This document shows, piece by piece, positions 1 through 5,074 of a stretch of DNA of 5,970 bases. The notes below the pieces were generated by a model. That model saw only the letters and a program-made list of their open reading frames with translations. It ran no database searches and had not been told where the DNA came from. The stretch covers positions 1-5,970 of the forward strand of contig CAAGFH010000108.1 in assembly GCA_900769095.1 (NCBI GenBank). The letters run 5' to 3'. Both the position numbers and the translations under genes were made by a program. Positions within the stretch are counted from its first letter, which is position 1, and each line of letters starts with the position of its first letter. Source of the stretch: Methanobacteriaceae archaeon. Lineage in GTDB: Archaea; Methanobacteriota; Methanobacteria; Methanobacteriales; Methanobacteriaceae.

Positions 1-896
1 GAACTGTTAGAGTTTATACAAAAAAGTATACTAGTAAGGATAAACAAGGAAATACAGTTGAAAAAGAATCAAAACAAAAACAGGTAAGTCTTAAAAAAGA
101 AGATCCTTTTGAAGATAATGATCTTGTAAAAGTATTAACTCAAAGTGAATATGAAGACTTGCTCGACAATCAATTTTCTGATTCAAAACTTGATGAATTT
201 TACCATACACTTGAAGCAAAAGATGCTGAGATTGAAGAATTAAAAAATCAGATTCAAACTCTTAAAAGTTCATTTTTTGATGATGTTGGTTCTCTTAAAC
301 AACAAATCCAAGACAGAGATGAACTCCTTAAAGCTAAAGATGAAATTCATGAGTTAAATAAAAAAATTACAAGAATTGATGATGAAAGAGTAGCTATTTT
401 TAAAGAGTTGGATTACAAAAATAAGATGATTTTAGCTTATAATGTCGAGTTAAATAAAGCTATTTTAAATGCAATTAATGTTGTTATTGATGAAGCAAGA
501 GACAATATTAACCGTAGAAATGCTCAGCTAGTTGAAGATTTGGAAAAATCCATTGAAAAATCTAAAATGGAAGTAAATGAGAAAAATAAAGCTATTGCAT
601 ATGAAATAAGAAGCACTGTTGAAGACATGAATGAGCAAATTAGAAATACAAGCACTCTTAAGATGGTTTTAAATAAAAAGAACATTAATTTAAGAGTTCC
701 AACTGATGACTTGCTTAAACCGTTTAACTTTGACTTTGATGTTGAACAGCTACTTTCTGGTCAGGCTTTAGAACTTGATGCTGCTGAAATATTAAAAGAA
801 GTAATGCCAAAGCTTCCAGAACCATTTTCCAAATACATTGACACTATTGATGAAGAAGAACTTGAAACTATTGATATTGTACCAAAAGAGGAATAA
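1..896 (+). CDS. Coiled-coil protein of unknown function, 5'-truncated by the window edge
   Basis: The frame is open from position 3 to the TAA at 894-896, giving 297 visible residues. The true start lies upstream. A TTG at 159 could be read as a start but is an internal leucine codon, because convincing protein sequence continues before it. Visible residues 1-50 are basic, with alternating hydrophobic positions (RVYTKKY, later KQKQVSL and DLVKVL), and look like a small beta-rich domain. Residues of about 61-216 are heptad-patterned and rich in E, K, N and I (for example AKDAEIEELKNQIQTL), predicting a long coiled coil. The last 80 residues form a proline-containing acidic tail. There is no cysteine, signal peptide or membrane segment. 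I do not recognise the family; a scaffold or oligomerising role is only a guess. The next gene starts 3 nt downstream and is probably cotranscribed. Confidence 0.85.
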   Translation, partial: TVRVYTKKYTSKDKQGNTVEKESKQKQVSLKKEDPFEDNDLVKVLTQSEYEDLLDNQFSDSKLDEFYHTLEAKDAEIEELKNQIQTLKSSFFDDVGSLKQQIQDRDELLKAKDEIHELNKKITRIDDERVAIFKELDYKNKMILAYNVELNKAILNAINVVIDEARDNINRRNAQLVEDLEKSIEKSKMEVNEKNKAIAYEIRSTVEDMNEQIRNTSTLKMVLNKKNINLRVPTDDLLKPFNFDFDVEQLLSGQALELDAAEILKEVMPKLPEPFSKYIDTIDEEELETIDIVPKEE

Positions 897-899
897 TCA

Positions 900-1316
900 A
901 TGAGAACATTTAACACTGGAAAAATTACATTCGAATATCCTGTAACCTGGGAAGTTGAAAAAGCAGATGTGTTATCTAACCCTGACTGCATTGCAACTCT
1001 TTCTAAAGGCCAGGACAATTTACTTAATGCAGTTTCATTTCCAACTGCTACAAACCTTGATGATTATAAAATATTCATGGAAGATGTAATCTCTGATGAT
1101 GGTGGGGTTATTTTATCTTCTGATTTTGTTCAAATTGCTGATAAGGATGCAATTAAAGTTCATGCAAATATGGATACTCCTGAAATTAACTTTGACATCC
1201 ATACATATGTTTTTATAGAAAATAAGGAGATTTATATTTTTGAACTAAGAACATTGGACGTCACTGGTGAATCCGAACGCGAGTTCAAAAATATTATTTC
1301 ATCATTAAAATTTTAG
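900..1316 (+). CDS. Small PsbP/Mog1-fold-like protein, function unknown
   Basis: This encodes 138 residues. The ATG at 900 is preceded by GAGG at 888-891, inside the end of the upstream gene, with 8 nt spacing, so the two genes are probably translated from one transcript. The N-terminus (GKITFEYPVTWEV, residues 7-19) followed by alternating short strands, an IADKDAIKV segment and a final helix (EREFKNIISSLKF) matches the pattern of the PsbP-like proteins common in Methanobacteriales, where a 'YP..WEV' motif opens an alpha-beta sandwich. No signal peptide, membrane anchor or lipobox is visible, so it should be cytoplasmic, unlike many exported relatives. The family assignment comes from pattern memory, not a search. 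The function is unknown. Its 3' end overlaps the convergent gene by 4 nt. Confidence 0.8.
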   Translation: MRTFNTGKITFEYPVTWEVEKADVLSNPDCIATLSKGQDNLLNAVSFPTATNLDDYKIFMEDVISDDGGVILSSDFVQIADKDAIKVHANMDTPEINFDIHTYVFIENKEIYIFELRTLDVTGESEREFKNIISSLKF

Positions 1317-2056
1317 AATAATTGTGTATACTCTAATAAATAGTCCATATGGGTTTTATCGAGTATTTTTAAAGTTGAGATATTTTGTGGAGTTGTTCCT
1401 GAACGTTCTTCAACAAGATTTCTCAATGATCTGTTTTTCATATGGGCATGAATTTCTTTTATAACAAATTCCATATTCTCAAGATTCTTTTTTTCCAAAT
1501 CTTTTTGAGATATTTCTTCGTAAATTGGATAGCTATTTAAGTCATATGCTTTTGTTGGAGTTTGTAAAACATTTAAATGACTGTAATAGTTTGCAGCATC
1601 TGCCAAAAATCCGTCAATTCCCATATATGTTAAAATTGGCATAAATGATAATTCTGCAAAAGGGAAAATGAAATAACTTGTTTTTTTAGCTTCTTTTTTA
1701 AGAGATACAATAACATCAACAAGTTCTCTTGAATTGGTTAATAATGCATCACCATTAGCTATTATAAATCCATTATATCCAATTTCTTCTAATTGTTTTA
1801 AACATTCAATTCTTAAATCAATGTATTTGGAACCTTGTATTACAGCAATATCGCAGTTATCTACATTTTCTTTTGCAAGTCTTAATGTTTCTTTTACATT
1901 AAACTCTGCAATTTCACGGTCAATATTATGTGCTGATCCTTCACTAGGAGCTATTTTTAACTCGTCGCTAAAAAATATTCTAGGTGTAAGTTCATCATCA
2001 ACTTTTCCAACTCTTCCAGGTCCATCATGTGATTTAATTTCGAATTTTTTTATCAT
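1313..2056 (-). CDS. Reduced tRNA-guanine transglycosylase/archaeosine synthase-like protein
   Basis: This encodes 247 residues. The ATG (complement of 2054-2056) has AGGA 8 nt upstream. Several blocks follow the TGT/ArcS pattern: DGPGRVGK..(D)DELTPRIFF at 11-29 (family opening 'GR.G....TP..F'), VIQGSKYIDLR at 72-82 (family 'QGG.Y.DLR'), IGYNGFIIANG at 92-102, MGIDGFLADAANYY at 145-158 (family 'G.D.FD....Y') and NRSLRNLVEERSGTTPQ at 208-224 (ArcS-like 'G.LWELVE.R...HP'). The protein is far shorter than catalytic members. The aspartate of 'FD' is Leu151, and the protein's only cysteines are C68 and C85, so no Cys/His zinc site exists. These proteins are often named archaeosine tRNA-ribosyltransferase, but enzymatic activity is doubtful; an accessory or tRNA-binding role is inferred. 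It is divergent from hdrC. Confidence 0.75.
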   Translation of the reverse strand: MIKKFEIKSHDGPGRVGKVDDELTPRIFFSDELKIAPSEGSAHNIDREIAEFNVKETLRLAKENVDNCDIAVIQGSKYIDLRIECLKQLEEIGYNGFIIANGDALLTNSRELVDVIVSLKKEAKKTSYFIFPFAELSFMPILTYMGIDGFLADAANYYSHLNVLQTPTKAYDLNSYPIYEEISQKDLEKKNLENMEFVIKEIHAHMKNRSLRNLVEERSGTTPQNISTLKILDKTHMDYLLEYTQLF

Positions 2057-2101
2057 TATTTCTTTCCTATTTGCTTTTTATTTTACTATTGTTCCTTTAG
2101 G

Positions 2102-2109
2102 TTTATAAA
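2102..2109 (-). promoter_or_regulatory. Candidate TATA box for the TGT-like gene
   Basis: TTTATAAA lies 46 bp upstream of the minus-strand start codon at 2056. Archaeal TATA boxes sit about 25 bp before the transcription start, which would put initiation near 2078 and leave a leader of about 20 nt containing the AGGA ribosome binding site. The element is symmetric, so its direction is inferred only from the gene it serves. Confidence 0.45.
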
Positions 2110-2125
2110 AATTTTTCCATTATCT

Positions 2126-2167
2126 GTAACCTTTTTGATTACACTACTAAAAATTTTAGTAACCTTT
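2126..2167. repeat. Direct repeat GTAACCTTT, two copies 33 bp apart
   Basis: Exact 9-bp copies lie at 2126-2134 and 2159-2167, in the divergent region between the TGT-like gene and hdrC. The 33-bp start-to-start spacing is close to three helical turns, placing both copies on the same DNA face. The second copy runs into the hdrC TATA box. This could be a regulator site; no factor is identified, and chance is possible in AT-rich DNA. Confidence 0.4.
2145..2161. promoter_or_regulatory. 17-bp palindrome directly upstream of the hdrC TATA box
   Basis: TACTAAAAATTTTAGTA is a perfect inverted repeat with 8-bp arms around A2153. It ends 3 bp before the TATA box at 2165, where the BRE and an operator would be expected. 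It could be an operator for hdrCB, for the divergent gene, or for both. The AT-only core weakens the case; the flanking TAC/GTA ends add some specificity. Confidence 0.4.
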
Positions 2168-2172
2168 ATATA
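2165..2172 (+). promoter_or_regulatory. Probable TATA box of the hdrCB operon
   Basis: TTTATATA matches the archaeal TATA consensus. With the usual spacing of about 25 bp, transcription would start near 2190-2197. That leaves a leader of about 45-50 nt ahead of the ATG at 2243, long enough to carry the GAGGTG ribosome binding site. Confidence 0.65.
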
Positions 2173-2228
2173 TGGTCTTCTAAAGAATATTAGATAAGGA
2201 TTTGAGGAATATTGTCCAATGATTATCC

Positions 2229-2234
2229 GAGGTG
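2229..2234 (+). promoter_or_regulatory. Ribosome binding site that fixes the hdrC start at 2243
   Basis: GAGGTG is a 6-nt match to the archaeal anti-Shine-Dalgarno sequence and stands 8 nt before the ATG at 2243. The alternative ATG at 2219 has only GAGG (2204-2207) at a long 11-nt spacing, so 2243 is preferred and the protein begins MSIINRL. Confidence 0.75.
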
Positions 2235-2242
2235 TGTTTTTA

Positions 2243-3175
2243 ATGTCTATAATAAATCGTCTTAAATCCTTGTTCAAAGGAGATATGGATAAAGAAGAAT
2301 CAGACATCAACAATGATGTATCAAACACATCTAATGATGTCGAAGTTACATCTTCAAAAATGGAAGAAACTGTTGCTCCTGTAAAGGAAGACAGTGAAAA
2401 AGATTTAACTTTCAAAAAAGACATCGAAATTGTAGAAGATTCATCTGAAGAAGAAGCTGAAACAACTGAAGAAGCAGTTGAAGAAGAAGTTGCTGAAGAA
2501 GTTGCTGAAGAAGAAGTTGCTGAAGAAGTTGAAGAAGTTGAAGATGAAGAAACAACTGTTGAAGATGTTGTTGAGGAAGTTGAAGAAAACTCAAATAAAA
2601 ATATAAAGAGAGATACTATGACTTTATTAACTGATAAAGAATTATTAAATGATAGTAATCGTGATCCAGATTTCACCGCTGAGTTTATTGATGCTGGAAT
2701 TGAAACTGTAAAACACTGTTTCCAATGTGGTACCTGTAGTGGAGGATGCCCATCTGGAAGAAGAACTCCTTATAAAGTAAGACAAATCGTCAGAAAATGT
2801 TTATTAGGTTTAAAAGAAGAAGTTATCACCGATGACGCTTTATGGATGTGTACTACCTGTTACACCTGTCAAGAAAGATGTCTCAGAAGCGTAAAAATCG
2901 TTGAAATTATCAAAAAAGCACGTAACGTTGCTGCTCACGCAGGATACATGGCTAAAGCTCACAAAATGACTGGTGTATTTGTATTAAATACTGGTCACGC
3001 TGTACCTATCAACGATGAAGTTAAAGCTTTAAGAGCAAAAATCGGTCTTCCTGAAGTACCACCAACAACTCATGCTTTCCCTGAAGCATTAACTGAAGTA
3101 CAAAAATTATGTAAAATTACCGCTTTCGATGAATTAATCGGTTACGATGAAGCAACCGGCGGATTAAAAGAATAG
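2243..3175 (+). CDS. hdrC: CoB--CoM heterodisulfide reductase subunit C with an acidic N-terminal extension
   Basis: This encodes 310 residues from the ATG at 2243. Residues 126-310 form the HdrC core of 185 residues, the usual length in Methanobacteriales. It carries two ferredoxin-type motifs, C159xxC162xxC165xxxC169 and C203xxC206xxC209xxxC213, each expected to bind a [4Fe-4S] cluster. HdrC passes electrons from flavoprotein HdrA to HdrB in the cytoplasmic MvhADG-HdrABC complex, which bifurcates electrons from H2 to ferredoxin and CoM-S-S-CoB. Residues 1-12 (MSIINRLKSLFK) could form an amphipathic helix. Residues 65-115 contain 27 glutamates, and 61-118 contain no Lys or Arg. This extension is not part of the standard subunit. 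An in-frame ATG at 2618 would give the core alone. hdrB follows after 21 nt; hdrA is not in the window. Confidence 0.95.
   Translation: MSIINRLKSLFKGDMDKEESDINNDVSNTSNDVEVTSSKMEETVAPVKEDSEKDLTFKKDIEIVEDSSEEEAETTEEAVEEEVAEEVAEEEVAEEVEEVEDEETTVEDVVEEVEENSNKNIKRDTMTLLTDKELLNDSNRDPDFTAEFIDAGIETVKHCFQCGTCSGGCPSGRRTPYKVRQIVRKCLLGLKEEVITDDALWMCTTCYTCQERCLRSVKIVEIIKKARNVAAHAGYMAKAHKMTGVFVLNTGHAVPINDEVKALRAKIGLPEVPPTTHAFPEALTEVQKLCKITAFDELIGYDEATGGLKE
2480..2542 (+). repeat. In-frame GAAGAAGTTGCT tandem repeat in the hdrC extension
   Basis: The 12-nt unit, encoding EEVA, occurs at 2483-2494, 2495-2506 and 2510-2521. Shorter GAAGAAGTT variants follow at 2522-2530 and 2531-2539. All differences are multiples of three, so the frame is preserved. 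Repeats of this kind arise by slippage and often vary in copy number between strains. Confidence 0.8.
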
Positions 3176-3196
3176 ATTTATGAGGAGAGTTATAAT

Positions 3197-4084
3197 ATGG
3201 AAATCGCATACTTCTTAGGTTGTATTATGAACAACCGTTATCCTGGTGTTGAAAAAGCTACCAGAAAATTATTTGAAGCATTAGATATTGAATTAAAAGA
3301 CATGGAAGGAGCTTCTTGTTGTCCTGCTCCGGGTGTATTCGGTTCTTTTGATGAAGAAACTTGGGCTACTGTCGCTGCTCGTAACTTAACTATTGCTGAA
3401 GATATGGGTGCAGACATTATGACCGAATGTAACGGATGTTTCGGTTCATTATTCGAATGTAACCACATGTTACACGAAGACGAAGCTAAAAAAGCTAAAA
3501 TCAACGAAAACTTAGCTGAAATTGGTAGAGAATTCAAAGGTACTGTAAACGTAAAACACTTCGCTCAAATTTTAAGAGACGACGTTGGATTCGAAAAATT
3601 AGCTTCCCTCATCGAAAAACCTTTAGACTTAAATGTTGCTGTTCACTACGGTTGCCACTTCTTAAAACCTACCGCAACTATCGGTATCGAAGATCAAGCT
3701 GAAAACCCATCTATCTTAGATGACCTTGTAGAAATTACTGGTGCTAAATCTGTAGACTACAAAGACAAAATGATGTGCTGTGGTGCAGGTGGAGGTTTAA
3801 GAGCTAGAGATAAAGATGTAACTACCAGTTACACCAAAGAAAAACTCGACCACATGACTGCTGCTGGTGTAGATGCAATTGTTAACGTATGTCCTTTCTG
3901 TCACATGCAATTTGACGTAGGTCAAGTTGAAGTAAACGAAAAATACGGAACTGACTTTGCACTTCCTGTATTCCACTTAGCTCAATTATACGGATTAGCT
4001 ATGGGATTATCTGCAGAAGAATTAACCTTCGATGCTCAACAAATTGATGCAACTCCTGCTATCAAAAAAGCATTAGGTGAATAG
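3197..4084 (+). CDS. hdrB: CoB--CoM heterodisulfide reductase subunit B
   Basis: This encodes 295 residues; the ATG has GAGGAG (3182-3187) 9 nt upstream. HdrB is the catalytic subunit that reduces CoM-S-S-CoB to the two thiols. Both copies of the family cysteine motif (CCG domain) are complete: C9, C41-C42, C78 and C81, then C153, C194-C195, C232 and C235. In the crystallised complex from a related methanogen these motifs hold two noncubane [4Fe-4S] clusters that cleave the disulfide. There is no membrane segment, consistent with the soluble Methanobacteriales enzyme rather than the membrane HdrDE type. It is cotranscribed with hdrC, and transcription should stop at the hairpins beginning at its stop codon. 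Codons ending in C for Asn, Tyr, His and Phe are common in this gene, as expected for strong expression. Confidence 0.97.
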   Translation: MEIAYFLGCIMNNRYPGVEKATRKLFEALDIELKDMEGASCCPAPGVFGSFDEETWATVAARNLTIAEDMGADIMTECNGCFGSLFECNHMLHEDEAKKAKINENLAEIGREFKGTVNVKHFAQILRDDVGFEKLASLIEKPLDLNVAVHYGCHFLKPTATIGIEDQAENPSILDDLVEITGAKSVDYKDKMMCCGAGGGLRARDKDVTTSYTKEKLDHMTAAGVDAIVNVCPFCHMQFDVGQVEVNEKYGTDFALPVFHLAQLYGLAMGLSAEELTFDAQQIDATPAIKKALGE

Positions 4085-4117
4085 ATATAAGGATTTTTAT
4101 CCTTTTATCTTTTTTTT
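4083..4117 (+). terminator. Hairpin/T-tract terminator of hdrCB
   Basis: The arms 4083-4094 and 4099-4110 pair over 12 positions with one T-T mismatch (4088/4105) around a TTTT loop. A run of eight T (4110-4117) follows. The left arm begins within the hdrB stop codon. Archaea need mainly the T-tract, so this is a strong termination candidate. Confidence 0.75.
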
Positions 4118-4148
4118 AGACATTAAAAACACATTTTGGATATATTAT

Positions 4149-4174
4149 GTTATCAGTGATGGTAACTTTTTTTT
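4149..4174 (+). terminator. Second terminator hairpin with a GTGA loop
   Basis: GTTATCA (4149-4155) pairs with TGGTAAC (4160-4166), 7 bp with one G-T wobble, around GTGA. In RNA this is a GNRA tetraloop. Eight T (4167-4174) follow directly. It lies 32 bp after the first terminator and probably acts as a backup, insulating the next promoter from hdrCB read-through. Confidence 0.6.
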
Positions 4175-4190
4175 ATCTAAAATTTTTCTG

Positions 4191-4215
4191 TTTGTAGACA
4201 TACGAATAATTCGTA
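4191..4215. promoter_or_regulatory. MsvR-like operator: three half-sites upstream of the DUF2120-like operon
   Basis: TTTGTA (4191-4196), 4 nt, TACGAA (4201-4206), 3 nt, TTCGTA (4210-4215). The first pair differs by one base from TTCGTA-N4-TACGAA, the motif I recall for the methanogen redox regulator MsvR. The second and third half-sites lie within a perfect 15-bp palindrome, TACGAATAATTCGTA. The block ends 6 bp before the TATA box. The site geometry is seen directly; the regulator is inferred and its presence in this genome is unknown. Confidence 0.45.
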
Positions 4216-4221
4216 ATTATG

Positions 4222-4230
4222 TTTATATAT
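4222..4230 (+). promoter_or_regulatory. Probable TATA box of the DUF2120-DUF2096-phosphoesterase operon
   Basis: TTTATATAT is a good archaeal TATA element 46 bp before the ATG at 4276. Initiation is expected near 4250-4256, giving a leader of about 20-25 nt that contains the GAGGTGA ribosome binding site (4263-4269). Confidence 0.65.
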
Positions 4231-4275
4231 GAGTTTATAGATATGAATAACTGTTAATAAATGAGGTGAAAAAAC

Positions 4276-4542
4276 ATGTTTGTAGCAACTTTAGATGGAA
4301 TATTTAAATATTCAGACCTTCCAGAAGAATACGAACCTTATGTTCAATTTAAAGCAACTATTGATAAAAGAGAACTTAAACCTAGTGATGAAATGGCTAT
4401 TTTAAACATTGCTGGTACTTCTACTCATCATGTTTTATTCTTAGATTCTTATTCCAGTGTAGCTGAAATTGAAGCTGAGTTAAAAGAAGCAGATGCAGAA
4501 ATTAATCACACCACTTTAAAAATTATAGGTGGCCATTTATGA
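4276..4542 (+). CDS. Small conserved methanogen protein, DUF2120-like
   Basis: This encodes 88 residues. The ATG has a strong GAGGTGA (4263-4269) 6 nt upstream. The compact sequence begins with strands (MFVATLDGIFKYS), has a central hydrophobic strand with a histidine pair (TSTHHVLFLDSY, H51-H52), an acidic helix (about 61-75) and a C-terminal strand ending IIGGHL. There is no cysteine, signal or membrane segment. Size and context suggest the DUF2120 family of methanogens; I assign this from memory and cannot confirm it. Its stop overlaps the next start as ATGA (4539-4542), indicating translational coupling and possibly a physical partnership with the following protein. The function is unknown. 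Confidence 0.8.
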   Translation: MFVATLDGIFKYSDLPEEYEPYVQFKATIDKRELKPSDEMAILNIAGTSTHHVLFLDSYSSVAEIEAELKEADAEINHTTLKIIGGHL

Positions 4543-5069
4543 GTTTACCTTCTGAACAAAATTGGTTAGTTCTTCAACATCTTATTATAGACTTAACAAA
4601 AAAAGGATATGAGATACCTAGTGGAATTAACCCAGAGATGGGATTAATCAGATCTTCAATCAGTTCATATAAAAGAGATCCTTCCCATCCAGATTTGATT
4701 AATGGTTTAGCTAAAGCTGAAATGGCTTTAAACAATATTCAAGGAAATCTCCTTACTATTGCAGAACAAGAAGGAGAAGAATATGTTGATTCATGGCTTG
4801 ATTTATTAAAACAGGCTATGCAAGGTAAAGAAGTATTTGAATTTGCTAAATCCAGATCAAAGTTCTTAGTTAATACTCCTCCAGGTTTAACTACTGGTAG
4901 GATTAATCTTAAAGTTCCATTAGCTGAAGAAAGAGTTCAGGAAATTGCAGAATGGAATGGTTTAATCATCGAATTTGATGATGATGTTACTGTTCAATTG
5001 CATGGAGATCAAGACGATCTTAAATTAGGTTTAAAAGAAATGGGATCTTTCTTTTTAGAAGATAGGTGA
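4539..5069 (+). CDS. Conserved archaeal protein, DUF2096-like
   Basis: This encodes 176 residues from the ATG at 4539, which overlaps the preceding stop. Residues 1-110 look all-helical (EQNWLVLQHLIIDLTKKGYEIP, then an SSISSYKRDPSHPD motif at 39-52 and further long helices). Residues of about 118-176 look like a small alpha-beta domain (GRINLKVPL, GLIIEFDDDVTVQLHGD, LKLGLKEMGSFFLED). The pattern agrees with my recollection of DUF2096, a family of euryarchaeal proteins without known function. It has no cysteine, metal-binding signature, signal peptide or membrane helix. The stop codon TGA (5067-5069) lies inside the ribosome binding site of the phosphoesterase gene, so the three genes are likely translated in a coupled way. 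Confidence 0.8.
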   Translation: MSLPSEQNWLVLQHLIIDLTKKGYEIPSGINPEMGLIRSSISSYKRDPSHPDLINGLAKAEMALNNIQGNLLTIAEQEGEEYVDSWLDLLKQAMQGKEVFEFAKSRSKFLVNTPPGLTTGRINLKVPLAEERVQEIAEWNGLIIEFDDDVTVQLHGDQDDLKLGLKEMGSFFLEDR

Positions 5070-5070
5070 T
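5064..5070 (+). promoter_or_regulatory. Ribosome binding site that fixes the phosphoesterase start at 5075
   Basis: AGGTGAT stands 4 nt before the ATG at 5075. A GTG at 5066 in the same frame would add only three residues but lies inside this site, so it is an unlikely start. The site overlaps the upstream stop codon. Confidence 0.7.
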
Positions 5071-5074
5071 TTTA

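Noticed and set aside
159..161. TTG as the start of the coiled-coil gene
   Set aside because: The frame is open from position 3 with sensible protein sequence; no ribosome binding site precedes the TTG, so it is an internal leucine.
761..1018. Minus-strand frame across the end of the coiled-coil gene and start of the PsbP-like gene
   Set aside because: It is antisense to two well-supported genes and the serine runs come from GAA repeats.
1734..2108. Plus-strand frame opposite the TGT-like gene
   Set aside because: It is antisense to a gene with clear family motifs, and the protein sequence is composition-driven.
2219..2221. Upstream ATG as the hdrC start
   Set aside because: Its GAGG lies 11 nt away, while the ATG at 2243 has GAGGTG at 8 nt; eight extra residues remain possible but less likely.
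2057..2242. NrpR-type GGAA-N8-TTCC operator or a riboswitch in the hdrC leader
   Set aside because: No such operator is present and the leader of about 50 nt shows only a 3-bp stem, too short for a known riboswitch.
2480..2542. CRISPR-like repeat array
   Set aside because: The units are contiguous 12-nt coding repeats without spacers.
2412..2594. Leu/Gln-rich minus-strand frame
   Set aside because: Another antisense frame of the same repeat, made almost entirely of LLQ units.
2086..2676. Serine/threonine-rich minus-strand frame opposite hdrC
   Set aside because: It is the antisense of the GAA/GTT repeat and promoter; the low-complexity Ser-Ser-Thr pattern is a mirror of the acidic repeat and no ribosome binding site was found.
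3238..3537. Minus-strand frame within hdrB
   Set aside because: It lies entirely antisense to the conserved hdrB sequence.
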